A stretch of 64,000 nt of DNA, taken from SZUA-38 sp965212525. Lineage in GTDB: Bacteria > Pseudomonadota > Gammaproteobacteria > Xanthomonadales > SZUA-38. Positions 44,045-54,109 of the stretch are shown piece after piece (the stretch's first letter is position 1; every line of letters starts with the position of its first letter). The notes beneath the pieces are model-generated. The model ran no database searches and was not told the origin of the DNA. It was given only the letters and a program-made list of their open reading frames with translations. The position numbers and the translations under genes are program-made. Where the stretch lies: the NCBI GenBank assembly GCA_965212525.1, contig CBDBVC010000036.1, forward strand, positions 62,001-126,000. The letters are read 5' to 3'.

Positions 44045-44775
44045 CGCCTGAGCTGTCGCCGTGCCTCGAAACGCTGCTGTGCCCAGGCAACGATGGCGGC
44101 AACCAGCAGGGCAGGCAGCAGATTTTCAACATTGATGCGGCCAATATTGAGCAGGTTGATTGCGATACCGATGATCATGGCCCCGCCGACGGCGGTCACC
44201 ATGTGGATGACATGAGGGGAAAACAGCGATGATGCGTAGGCGGCAACCACGGTCAGTCCACCCTGGAATATCAGCATGGGTATGATCGAGAACAGTACCC
44301 CGATACCGTAGGTGGCGGTGAAGGCAATGGACGAGACGCCATCGAGCAGTGATTTTGCATACAACAGGTCGCGCTTGCCTTCGATGCCTTCCTCGATGGC
44401 ACCGACAATGGTCATCGATCCGACGCAGAACAGAATGAATGCCGTGATCAGGCCTTCGGTGAATCGGGACGAGTCAATGGAGAGGGTTTCCTGGATCGCA
44501 GTGCTGAAACCAGCCAGATAGCCATCGATGCCCACGCCCTGTCCGATGATGCCACCGATCAGCAGGCTGAAGATGAAACCCAGCAGGTACTTGCCATCCA
44601 GTTCCAGGCACATGCGCATGCCGATGACCAGCGTGGCAAGGCCGATGGCCTGGAAGACGATCGCTTCGATCGACTGCGGCAGAATGTTCTGCAGCAACAG
44701 GCCACACAGGCTGCCGATGGTCACCGTCGTCATGTTGACAAAGGTGCCGATGGGCCAGAATCGGGTTGGTTTCAT
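44023..44775 (-). CDS. DUF554 family membrane protein
   Basis: 250 aa from the ATG at 44775. Seven or so hydrophobic helices with Gly-rich turns: GTFVNMTTVTIGSLCGLL, GMRMCLELDGK, FSLLIGGIIGQGVGIDGY, FILFCVGSMTIVGAIEEG. The GSMTIVGAIEEG phrase is characteristic of DUF554 (YqgA-like) proteins, whose transport function is not established. Confidence 0.87.
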   Translation of the reverse strand: MKPTRFWPIGTFVNMTTVTIGSLCGLLLQNILPQSIEAIVFQAIGLATLVIGMRMCLELDGKYLLGFIFSLLIGGIIGQGVGIDGYLAGFSTAIQETLSIDSSRFTEGLITAFILFCVGSMTIVGAIEEGIEGKRDLLYAKSLLDGVSSIAFTATYGIGVLFSIIPMLIFQGGLTVVAAYASSLFSPHVIHMVTAVGGAMIIGIAINLLNIGRINVENLLPALLVAAIVAWAQQRFEARRQLRRQNDEPG

Positions 44776-44872
44776 GAATTGGCACTTGCTAAAGTCTGGA
44801 CATGGTCTATTATCAGCCAGACTGTGAAGAAATTCACACAATATTGACAAAATTTCGGGGAGCGAGTTTTAA

Positions 44873-45871
44873 ATGAAATACTTGATTACATTTGCGCTTC
44901 TGTGTTCGACCAGCCTGTTCGCCCAGGACACACAGGAAGCCTCATCACTCACCAGAACCGGTGAGCCGCTGTCAGTCAACGGCCCGGTCATCACCATCTA
45001 CGATGACACCATTGATGGCGATCTGGGTGATCGCGCAGCACCGACAACGATTATGCTCGGCAGTCCGATGGACCGTGTGACGGGAAATGTGGGCGGCGGT
45101 GGCGTCGATTTCGATGACTGCATGTTCTTCAATGTGCCTGTAGGCAACAACGTCAACAGCATTGTGCTGGAAAACTACATCGCCTCCGGTGGTAATACAA
45201 CGTCCGGCTTCCAGCTCTATACCGGATTGCCACCTGATCCTGGCGCATTTGGCGATATCGTTGATGTGGCTGTGGGTCCTGCCAACATAGGGCAGGATAT
45301 TCTGACCAACAATGGTGCGAGCCCGCTAATCAGTGGCGACTACACCCTGTGTTTCCTCGAAGGTACGCCCAACCAGGTATTCTCGGTGATCTTTGGATCT
45401 GACATCGTCGGCGGCACCGCCACAGTCACTCCAAGCCTGGCCGACGGTTCGACCCTGAATATCCAGGTTCCGAACGTGGGCGGCAGTGGCAATGGCAGTG
45501 TGACCTTTACCGAGTCGGATAACATGGGCGTGAACGGTGATGTGATTTGTTCCATCTCAGGACCCGATGCCGGTCTGTTTACCATTTCTTCACCCAACTT
45601 CGGCCCTGGTCCGGTCATCATTCCTGCCGGTGGATCACTGCAGGTGACCGTGAGCGGCAACGAGCCGGGTGGCTCTGCTGTATCGGCAAGCCTGGATTGT
45701 GACATTCGAGACGGTGCTGCAATGGGTACGACGACGAGTGTCAGCTATCCACTGGCCTTCCTGTTGCCACAAACTGTTCCGGTGAACAGTGCAACCTGGC
45801 TGGTACTGCTGGCCGTGATTGCCCTGGCGATTGGCCTGTGGCAGGTTCGCAGGAATCAGGCGTCAGTCTGA
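44873..45871 (+). CDS. Exported protein with IPTL-CTERM-like sorting tail
   Basis: 332 aa. A signal peptide (ITFALLCSTSLFAQ) and a Gly/Asn/Ser-rich beta body with few cysteines precede a C-terminal tripartite tail: VPVNSATW, then the helix LVLLAVIALAIGLW, then basic VRRNQ. This motif-helix-Arg layout is that of the IPTL/VPxxS-type tails processed by envelope sorting proteases. The body may bind surfaces; no catalytic motif was seen. An intrinsic terminator follows. Confidence 0.7.
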   Translation: MKYLITFALLCSTSLFAQDTQEASSLTRTGEPLSVNGPVITIYDDTIDGDLGDRAAPTTIMLGSPMDRVTGNVGGGGVDFDDCMFFNVPVGNNVNSIVLENYIASGGNTTSGFQLYTGLPPDPGAFGDIVDVAVGPANIGQDILTNNGASPLISGDYTLCFLEGTPNQVFSVIFGSDIVGGTATVTPSLADGSTLNIQVPNVGGSGNGSVTFTESDNMGVNGDVICSISGPDAGLFTISSPNFGPGPVIIPAGGSLQVTVSGNEPGGSAVSASLDCDIRDGAAMGTTTSVSYPLAFLLPQTVPVNSATWLVLLAVIALAIGLWQVRRNQASV

Positions 45872-45894
45872 GATCAGGTCGACATGACTTAATG

Positions 45895-45922
45895 AAAATG
45901 CCGGCTGATCGCCGGCATTTTT
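45895..45922 (+). terminator. Intrinsic terminator
   Basis: AAAATGCCGGC (45895-45905), a TGATC loop and GCCGGCATTTTT (45911-45922) give a stem of about ten pairs followed by T. It serves the plus-strand gene at 44873 and, because the A and T flanks are symmetric, possibly the convergent protease gene as well. Confidence 0.8.
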
Positions 45923-45964
45923 CATGGTGTCAGTTGCGCTGACTGTTCGCGCAGGACCTGCGGC

Positions 45965-47459
45965 TTATTCGAATCCGTCAGAGAACAGCTCAGTACTGGC
46001 CTGCGCCACAGCCGCCACCGAATCGATGCGGCCGTATCCGAATACATTGTTTGGTGACTGGCCGGCAAAGCCGCAATTCTGGGTGCTGGTCAGTTGCAGT
46101 GCCGTATCCCGGGTGATCTGTTCCAGCTGATCGACATCACCGATCAGCGAGGGCTGAGCCGACATGATCAGGGCCATGTGACCGGCGACGTGAGGCCCGG
46201 CCATGCTGGTGCCTGAAAAGCTGGCGTAGCCGTTGTTTCGAATGGATGACCGAATCGATGTGCCGGGTGCCGAGATATCCGGCTTCATGCGTTGCGAGCC
46301 ATCAACAGTAACCGGGCCGCGACTGCTTGAAAAACTGATGGTGTCATCGATGCGGGTATTGCCGACGGTGAAGGAAGCATCATAGATGGCTGCGGGTGTA
46401 TTGACACTGGAACAGGACGAACCGGAATTGCCTGCAGACACAACCACGACGATTCCGGCTGCACGCACGTTTTCAACCACGCCCTGCAGTACTGCCGGAT
46501 CGGTGCAGCCCTCGGACGCAGGGCATCCCCAGGAATTATTGATCACATGCGGCGCCTGAGCAGGGTCCGGGTTTTCGCCGTTCAGGTCAGTTGGCGCGAT
46601 GAACCACTGGAAGCACTCGGCATAGGTCGCTGGCGTGCCGTTGCCCTGATCCATGTTGCGGCAGCCGATCCAGCGGGCACCGGGTGCCATGCCGATCTGG
46701 TTGCTGCCACCATCATCGCCCACCATGGTGCCCATGGTATGCGTGCCGTGGTTGTGGTCATCACAGGGTGTGACAGAGTCGGCTCCACACACGCCACCGC
46801 CACTGTGTATGGCATCGTGCCAGTTGTAATTGTGATCGGCGACCATGCCGTTGAATCCGCGGTAGCTGTTGATCAGGGCCGGATGATCCCACTGGTACCC
46901 GGTGTCCTGGCCACCAATGACAATATTCTGACCGGTGATGCCCTGTGACCACAGCTGGTCGGCTCCAACCAGCGAGATGCTGGCTTCGACGGCGCGGGAG
47001 ACAGCCAGCTCGAAGGGTTCTGGCTGTGGCAGATCGGCCCTGACAGTGGGATTGGCATGAATGAAAGCCACATCGGCATGTTGTGACAGGGTTTCGATCT
47101 GAGCGGCATTGAGTTCGGCACTGATCATGTTCACGATCCAGAACGAACGGTAGCTGATGTTCTCCTGCTTGAGGTATGCAATCAGCCTGTTCTGACCTGC
47201 TGTAGCTGTCTGTTGCAGGGCCTCAACCAGCCGTGTCCCGTCGTTGGAGAGCATTCCCGCTGTTACCAAGTGAGCGATGATCCAGCTGCTGGTTCAGTCT
47301 GATCAGCACAGGTACCGTGGTGCTGGCAGCTGACTGGTTCATCACCCATGGCGACACCTTGTCACTGTCGACGGCGGCCTGCAGGCCGGTTGTGCAGATC
47401 ATTGCCGCAATGGACACGATCATCGATGCATATCGGTAAAGTTGTTTTTGTGTATTCAA
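45965..47459 (-). pseudogene. S8 family serine protease (subtilase), one frameshift
   Basis: The main frame (45965-47269) has the catalytic Asp in GGQDTGYQWDHP, His in DHNHGTHTMG and Ser in FSGTSMAGPHVAGH. The leader lies in another frame starting at the TTG at 47459: MNTQKQ, a signal peptide to QAAVDS, then VPVLIRLNQQLDHRSL. Removing one T from CTTGG near 47268 joins them as LDHRSLVTAGMLSND, a normal inhibitor-like propeptide. Without this repair the protease would lack its export signal. Similar indels occur in the genes to the right, so a sequence error is likely. Confidence 0.75.
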
Positions 47460-47566
47460 TGTACTGGCCCCTCATTACCAGAGCAGGATGCTACACCCAA
47501 TTCAACGAATCGTGCGTATTTTTTGTTATCATGACACGCTGCGTTGATGACAGGAGATTCTCGCCC

Positions 47567-49671
47567 ATGAGCGAAGCAGTGGTTGAGCACGATCACTATA
47601 CATTATCAACATCAGAGTGCGTTGAGATCTATCGCACCCTTTTACTGTCCCGGGCAATCGATCACATCGAAGAGTCGGAACTGGTTCCCGGCGCGTGAGG
47701 TCTACAACCAGTTCTCGGCGCGTGGTCATGATTTCGCACAGATTGTGCTCGGGCACGAAATGACCCACAAGCACGACGCTGCATCGGGTTATTACCCGCT
47801 CCAGACCATTCCTTCTGTCCATCGGCCTGTCGGTCGATGACGCCCTGTCTGCACCGATGGCAAAGTCGGGTAGCTACAGCGACGGTCGTGACATCGGCGT
47901 TGTCTGCAACCTGCCGGGTAACGGACGTGTCGGTCCGGCCTGCACGCTGTTGCCGATGTCCGGTGGCGTGGGGCGCCCAGTACACACCCGTCGCCGGCTG
48001 GGCACAGTCGATCCGCTTATCACCAGGATGAACTGAAGCAGAATGACTGGAAGCATGCCGTGGCCGTCTCGATGGGGAGGGCGACGCTTCGATGTCCACC
48101 AATGGCTTCTGGGCCGCACTGAATATCGCAACCGCTGCAAACCTGCCCTATCTGTTCTATATCGAGGACAATGGCTATGGCATTTCTGTGCCGGCTTCGG
48201 TGCAGACAGCAGGGGGTGACCATGTGGCCAATCGGGCCAGCTTCCGTTCCCTGCATATCATCGATGGCGATGGTACCGATCCTGTCACCACGCCTGATCT
48301 GATTCATCAGGCCGTACAGCATGTCAGACAGGAGCGCGGTCCCTGTCTGTTGCGACTGAAGGTGCCACGCCTGTGTGGTCACACCTTTCAGGACACACAG
48401 ACCTACAAACCGGAATCACTGATCGAGGCCGAACAGCAGAATGATCCGGCACCCAAGCTGGAACAATATCTGCTGGATCAGGGCTGGCTGACTGAAGCAG
48501 AGATGGAGAGCATGAGAGAGGAGGCTGCTTCACAGGTTTCAGCTGCCGTTGAGCGGGTGCGACAGAAGCCGGATCCCGATCGCAGTCAGGTCAGGAAATA
48601 CGTCTACGCCGAGCAGGGCGAGCCACAGGTCATGGGTGGACTTGCCGCCGATCAGATCATGATGTCTGACAGCTCCGAGACGCCAGCGCCTGAAGGCTCG
48701 CGCATCAACATGCTGGCTGCAATCAGGCAGACTCTGGACCCACGAACTCGAATGCAATCCGAAGCTGATGGTTTTCGGTGAAGACGTGGGTCCGAAGGGT
48801 GGCGTTCATGCGGCCACACTCGGACTGTATGACAAGTACGGTGACAACCGTGTGTTCGATACCTCACTTTCGGAAGAGGGGATCATCGGACGTGCCACAG
48901 GTCTGGCCGTCTCAGGACTGATGCCGGTGCCCGAGATTCAGTTTCGCAAGTACGCTGAACCGGCAGCCGAGCAGCTGACCGATGTTGGCACCATGCGATG
49001 GCGAACCGCCAACCGGTTTGCGGCCCCCATGGTGGTTCGTGTACCGGGTGGGTTTGCCCGCCGTGGTGATCCGTGGCATTCGATGTGTGACGAGGTCGAG
49101 TGGGCACACAAGGTTGGCTGGCAGGTGGCGGTGCCATCCAATGCCGAGGACGCTGTCGGCCTGTTGCGATACGCCATGCGAGACAACAATCCCAGTATCT
49201 TTTTCGAACACCGGGCGCTGTATGACATGGCCTGGTCCAGACGACCCTACCCGGGTGATGACTTCATTGTCCCGTTTGGTCAGGCAAGACAACTGGCCGA
49301 TGGTGATCACCTGACAGTAGTCTGCTGGGGCGCCATGGTGCCGCGTGTGATCGAGGCCGCCGAATCACTTGAACAGGCAGTCGATATTCTTGATCTCAGA
49401 ACCATTGCACCCTGGGACAAGGCCAGTGTGCTGGCATCAGTCAGGAAAACCAACAGGTGTCTGGTCATTCATGAAGACAACCAGACTGCCGGTTTCGGTG
49501 CCGAGATCGTGGCCGTACTTGCAGAGGAACTGTTCTGGTATCTTGACGCCCCGGTGCAGCGACTGACCATGAAGGACATCCCGAGTCCTCACAATGCAGA
49601 TCTGCCTCGATGAATCACTGCCCAGTGTAGCGACCATTGCGCGAACCATGCAGGAACTGATGGAGACCTGA
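47567..49671 (-). other. Placeholder strand note: see plus-strand E1 gene at the same span
   Basis: No minus-strand gene is supported here. The span is occupied by the plus-strand fused E1 gene described in the next entry; minus-strand frames are shadows of it. Confidence 0.05.
47567..49671 (+). pseudogene. Fused alpha-beta E1 of a 2-oxo acid dehydrogenase complex, multiple frameshifts
   Basis: Starts at the ATG at 47567 with CAGGAG upstream. Parts in order: LSRAIDHIEESELVP, AREVYNQFSARGHD, SMGEGDASMSTNGFW (ThDP-binding region), YIEDNGYGISVP; then the beta part LMVFGEDVGPKGGVH, FDTSLSEEGIIGRATG, MRWRTANRF and NQTAGFGAEI. Six single-base insertions and one deletion break it, near 47688, 47796, 47971, 48017, 48075, 48740 and 49605, all in short homopolymers. 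Correcting them gives about 699 codons ending at 49671, next to the E2 ATG. It would decarboxylate a 2-oxo acid (pyruvate, acetoin or branched-chain). No E3 gene is near. Confidence 0.78.
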
Positions 49672-50958
49672 ATGAGCCAGATCAAGGACATCACTCTGAC
49701 TGAAGATCAGCTGGAAGGCACTGCAGCATCATTTTCCAAATGGCTGGTCAGTGTCGGTGATCGTGTCGAGGCCGGTGCACCGGTTGCCGAGATCGAGACC
49801 GACAAGGTAGCGCTTGAAATCGTGGCCCCGGAATCGGGCCAGGTAACCGAGTTACTGGTTGAGGAGGGCGACAGCATGTCGGCCGGCACCACCATCGCCC
49901 GGCTGGATGCAGATGCCAGCGCACCTGTTACAGAAGATCATGTGGCAGGCGTCGATATGGATTCTGTACTGGAAGATGCGATTTCACTGGATTCTGACGA
50001 TTATGCTGAGCATGAACCAGAGTACAGGTGACAACAGTTCCTTGCTGAGTCCATCGGTGCGACGACTGATGCGGGAGAACAATCTGAGCGACCTCTCTGC
50101 CGTCACGGGTACTGGCAAGGGCGGGCGAATCAGCTCTGCTGATCTGAAACACTGGCTCGAATCACCAACTGCTGATAATGCAACGCCCGAACCGGAATCG
50201 ACGGCTGTCGAGCAGGCAAGCGATGCCGCTGATGAGATGCCCTCAACCATGCACCCGCACAACAACATGCGCAGGCGCATAGGCCTCGCATATGGTTGAA
50301 TCCCTGCTGCACACCGCACCGCATGTCACCAGCGTATTTCGAGATGGAAATGTCAGCCATCATCAGGCACCGCAAGCAGCACAAGCAGCAATATGCCGAT
50401 GAAGGCGTCAAGCTGACTTTCACCAGTTATTTCGTCAAGGCCGCTGCGGCTGCACTAGTGGCAGTGCCGGAAGTCAATGCGCGCTTCCATGATGATGCGC
50501 TCGAGCTGTTCCACGATCTGAACATTGGCGTTGGTACCGCACTCGGTAACCGTGGCCTGATCGTACCTGTGATCCAGCAGGTTCAGAACAAGTCACTGAT
50601 GGAGATCTCGCGGGAATTGCATGATCAGACCACGCGTGCACGTGCCGGTGAGCTCGGTTTCCGCCGATGTTCGAAATGGCACATTCACCATCTCGAATCA
50701 CGGTGTCTCGGGCAGCCTGTTCGCAGCCCCGATCATCATCAACCAGCCGCAAGTGGCAATACTCGGTATCGGCAAGATGGAGAATCGGCTCAAGGTGGTT
50801 GAACGTGACGGTGTGCGCAAGGTCAGGATCCAACCCATGTGTTATGTGACGTTGACAATCGATCACCGGGCACTGGATGCCCACCAGACCAACCACTGGC
50901 TGAGTGTGTGTTCGTCGAGACCATCGAGCAATGGCAGGAGGAGTCTGAATCGGCATGA
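49672..50958 (+). pseudogene. E2 dihydrolipoamide acyltransferase, multiple frameshifts
   Basis: Directly follows E1. One lipoyl domain has EIETDKVALEI with the lipoylated Lys (about residue 45); then a peripheral-subunit-binding domain (SVRRLMRENNLSDL, GKGGRI) and the acyltransferase core with FTSYFVKAAAAALV, TISNHGVSGS and the catalytic IDHRALDA. Breaks fall near 50010-50025, 50282, 50338, 50659 and 50905. Repair gives about 427 codons. It passes acyl groups from E1 to CoA. Its stop overlaps the start of the acyltransferase gene by four bases (ATGA). Confidence 0.78.
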
Positions 50959-52539
50959 GACCACTGACCGGGCTGGACGCCTCCTTTCTCTATCTTGAGT
51001 CAAACAGAACACCGATGCACATCGGCGGCATCTATATTCTGGACAGGGCACGATCGGATCCTTCATTCGGTTACGACCGTTTTGTCAGCCATATCGAGAG
51101 CCGTCTGCGCAGATCGATGATCTTTCGCGAGCGACTGGCCGAAGTGCCGATGAACCTGTCGCACCCCTACTGGATCAACGATCCTGAATTCGAACTTGAG
51201 TTTCACCTGCCCCGAACCGCATTGCCGTCACCGGGTGGGCGCACCCAGCTGATGCAACTGGCGGCCAGGCAGTTTGCGCTGCCGCTGAATCGAGAAAGGC
51301 CACTCTGGCAGATGATGTTCGTTGAGGGTCTGAATGATTTTCCCGGTGTTTCGGAAGGGTCCTTCGCCATCATCGCCCGTGTGCATCATGCGGTTGTGGG
51401 ATGGCATGTCCGGTGCCGAACTCATGAGCGCCATACTCGATCCGGTCATGCATCCGGAACCGGACGAGAGTCGCGGATGAATGGACCCCCGATCATCTGC
51501 CCAGCGCGGCAGAAATGATTGCCAGGGCCTACTGGAACCTGGGGTCGAAGGCACTTCATCTGGGCAAGTTTACGCCGTGAAGTGGTGACTGGACTTGGCC
51601 GGGTGTACGGCATTCGAAAGGTGGAGAAGATCAATCCACCGACCCTGCCGATGAGCGCACCACGCACCATACTGAATCGGGCGTTGCGTTCACGCCGCTC
51701 ATTTGATGGACTCAGTGTCAGTCTCGACCGCATCAAACAGCTCAGGCAAAGCCTCAGGACGACGGCTGGCCTGGGTCTGGACAAGCTCACCATCAACGAT
51801 GTAGTGCTGGCGATCTGTTCGGGGGGACTCAGGCAATATCTGGAATCGCGAAATCTGCTGCCGGAAACCTCACTGGTGGCCATGACACCCATCTCGGTCA
51901 GGGCACAAGCACATCCGCTCCAGCATGGGTAACCAGGTATCGGCCATGCTGGTCAACCTTGAGACCGCCAATGCAGATGTTGGCGAGGCGATTGTCACAC
52001 ATTCATCAGAATACACGATCATCCAAGGTCTATTCATCAGCCCTGTCGGCAGGCAAGATTGCCGAATTCATACCCTCTGAGACGGCCGCTCTGGCGGCGC
52101 GCCTGTACACGCGTACGCGGCTGGGTGAACGACACAGGCCGTTTTTCAACCTCGTGATCACCAATGTGCCGGGACCCCAGATCCCGCTCTACATGGGTGG
52201 TGGTTACGTCAGCGAACATCTGGGAACTGCGCCTCTGATCGACGGCATGGGGCCTGATGCTGGTCATCTTCAGTTATGCCGGAACGCTATCGATAGGCAT
52301 CACATCCTCTCCTGAAATCATTCCGGATCCCGATCGTCTTGCCGAGTGTTTCGAACAGTCGCTTGAACAGCTTGAAACACATGCTGATGCGGTCTCCTCA
52401 ATGGCCATGTCAGCCGGGGATGAGGCTCATGAGGGTGATGATTGCAAAAGGGACGGGCAGACAGAAATCAGGGACCGGTATGGAATCACTGTCTCAGGCA
52501 CTGGCTGACCTGGAACACTATATCGGCGAGGCATCCTGA
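50955..52539 (+). pseudogene. Wax ester synthase/diacylglycerol acyltransferase, multiple frameshifts
   Basis: Begins LTGLDASFLYLESNRTPMHIGG, the typical WS/DGAT N-terminus. The catalytic HHxxxDG motif appears as HHAVV then GWHV; removing one G near 51399 restores HHAVVDGMSGAELM. Later parts are LTINDVVLAICSGGLRQYL, MGNQVSAMLVNLE, FNLVITNVPGPQ, and FSYAGTLSIGI. Other breaks are near 51475, 51575, 51905, 51988, 52250 and before 52500. It would esterify acyl-CoA with alcohols or diacylglycerol for storage lipid. The exact 3' end (52508 or 52539) is uncertain. Confidence 0.75.
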
Positions 52540-52541
52540 TC

Positions 52542-53312
52542 ATGCGGCCCTCCCGGTTCATGCTGTTGCTCGAGGGACGTGCCGTTTTTGACGGTCTGTC
52601 GATGATGCCTTTATTTGCGTTGCACGAACGCTTTCCCTCCGGTGACGGCCATCCGGTGCTGGTGTTGCCCGGTTTCATGGCCAGTTCACGGTCGACCGTG
52701 CCCTTGCGCCGGTTTCTGCAGAAAGTCGGCTACCGTGCGCATCGCTGGAAACTGGGTCAGAACCTGGGCTACAGCGCATCACTGCACGACGCCATGCGAG
52801 ACCGGGTGATCGAGCTCAACGAGCGGTACCAGAGAAAGGTCAGCCTTGTTGGCTGGAGCCTTGGCGGAATCTACGCTCGCGAGCTGGCGCGCGAGATGCC
52901 CGAACGGGTCAGGCTGGTCATCACCATGGGCAGCCCGTTCAACGGAACACCGGCCAATTCCACCATCAATCTGCTGTTCGATTTCTTCAGCGACACGCGA
53001 TATGAACACATGCCACCCGATCTGCTGGCTCGTCTGGCAACGGCCCCGGATGTGCCGACAACGGCCATATACACCAAGGGCGATGGGGTGGTGGCCTGGC
53101 AGTCGACGGTTGAGTCGACCAATCGAGATGATGTCGAGAATGTCCATGTCGGCGGTGCCCATGTCGGGCTTGGTTACAATCCACGTTCGGTCTGGGTGAT
53201 CTGCAACCGTCTGGCACAGGGTGTCAACAACTGGCAGCCGTTCAATCCCGGGCGACTGGAAAAGCTGTTTTTCCAGAGCTACTACCCGAACTGGCTGGTC
53301 GGCAGGGGCTGA
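52542..53312 (+). CDS. Alpha/beta-hydrolase (esterase/lipase type)
   Basis: 256 aa, intact. LVLPGFMASSRST lies at the oxyanion site; the nucleophile elbow is LVGWSLGGIYAREL; Asp is in YTKGDGVVAWQ and His in NVHVGGAHVGLG. It starts two bases after the WS/DGAT stop, which suggests co-expression with storage-lipid synthesis. Unlike its neighbours it has no frameshift. Confidence 0.82.
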   Translation: MRPSRFMLLLEGRAVFDGLSMMPLFALHERFPSGDGHPVLVLPGFMASSRSTVPLRRFLQKVGYRAHRWKLGQNLGYSASLHDAMRDRVIELNERYQRKVSLVGWSLGGIYARELAREMPERVRLVITMGSPFNGTPANSTINLLFDFFSDTRYEHMPPDLLARLATAPDVPTTAIYTKGDGVVAWQSTVESTNRDDVENVHVGGAHVGLGYNPRSVWVICNRLAQGVNNWQPFNPGRLEKLFFQSYYPNWLVGRG

Positions 53313-53356
53313 TCTCGATTCACTGCGGTGCCCACATGCTGCAGCAGCTGTCAGGT

Positions 53357-53564
53357 TCAGTAGTGAGGTGGTACCTCATCTTCTTCAGAAGGTGAATCGC
53401 CAGCCTGCTGCACCCGTTTGAGCTGGTCTGAGAGATTGATACAGGTGGACTTGAGTCGATCGATCTCAAGGTGCTGACGGGGTCACCAGATCGTTGAGCT
53501 GGTTCAGCAGATCCTCCTGATGAGCAAGTTTGAATTCAATTGATTCGAGTCGATCTTCTGACAT
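53357..53564 (-). pseudogene. slyX: SlyX family protein, one frameshift
   Basis: From the ATG at 53564 the frame reads MSEDRLESIEFKLAHQEDLL, a SlyX-like coiled coil. The second part, QHLEIDRLKSTCINLSDQLK to EDEVPPHY, is in another frame; PPHY is the SlyX C-terminus. Removing one base from the GGGG at 53479-53482 joins them as LVTRQHLE, giving 68 residues. Function unknown. Too short and broken for simple frame finding, but both halves are clear. Confidence 0.72.
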
Positions 53565-53614
53565 ACTGGTTCCCTGTTATGATCCGGAATAATCTGATGA
53601 TGGAGCCCCGAACG

Positions 53615-54040
53615 ATGCCCGACGAGTCTCTGGTCAGTCGTCTGAAACCTGAGGCCATCGCAGCCAGCAGGCGCGCTTATGCACCCTACAGCAATCTGCA
53701 TATCGGTGCCGCCGTGCTGACCGATGATGGCAGCGTACACACCGGCTGCAATATCGAAAATGCGTCATTCAGCCTGTGTATCTGCGCCGAGCGTGTTGCC
53801 CTGTCTTCAGCCATCAGTCAGCTGGGTGCCAAAGCAAGGATCGAGGCCTGCCTCATCTACAGCTCGGGAGAACAACTCCTGTCACCCTGCGGAGCCTGCA
53901 GGCAGTTCATGGCGGAATTCCTTGATGATGAGGCCAGTATTGTCTCCACTTGCGACAGCGAATCGGTTGAACACTGGACCATTCATGACTTGTTACCCGG
54001 GCAATTTACCTTTCCTGCAGACCACAATGGGCCGTTTTAA
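53615..54040 (+). CDS. cdd: Cytidine deaminase
   Basis: 141 aa from the ATG at 53615 with GGAG nine bases upstream; starts at 53597/53600 are possible. AYAPYSNLHIGAAVL leads the fold, TGCNIENASF follows, and the zinc site has CAER with the catalytic Glu and PCGACRQF. The three Cys ligands mark the small tetrameric type. It recycles cytidine and deoxycytidine to the uridine forms. Confidence 0.92.
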   Translation: MPDESLVSRLKPEAIAASRRAYAPYSNLHIGAAVLTDDGSVHTGCNIENASFSLCICAERVALSSAISQLGAKARIEACLIYSSGEQLLSPCGACRQFMAEFLDDEASIVSTCDSESVEHWTIHDLLPGQFTFPADHNGPF

Positions 54041-54109
54041 TCATGCTAGTATGATCGACCTGTGATCATCATGGCAACAGCTGATGCTGCCGAACCAGAG
54101 GGAATCAAC

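Noticed and set aside
47567..49671. Minus-strand entry listed as type other at the E1 span
   Set aside because: It is a placeholder only; no minus-strand feature is claimed there. The real call is the plus-strand fused E1.
47567..52539. Programmed frameshifting
   Set aside because: Too many sites, no slippery heptamers or common signal, and nearly all are one base extra in short homopolymers.
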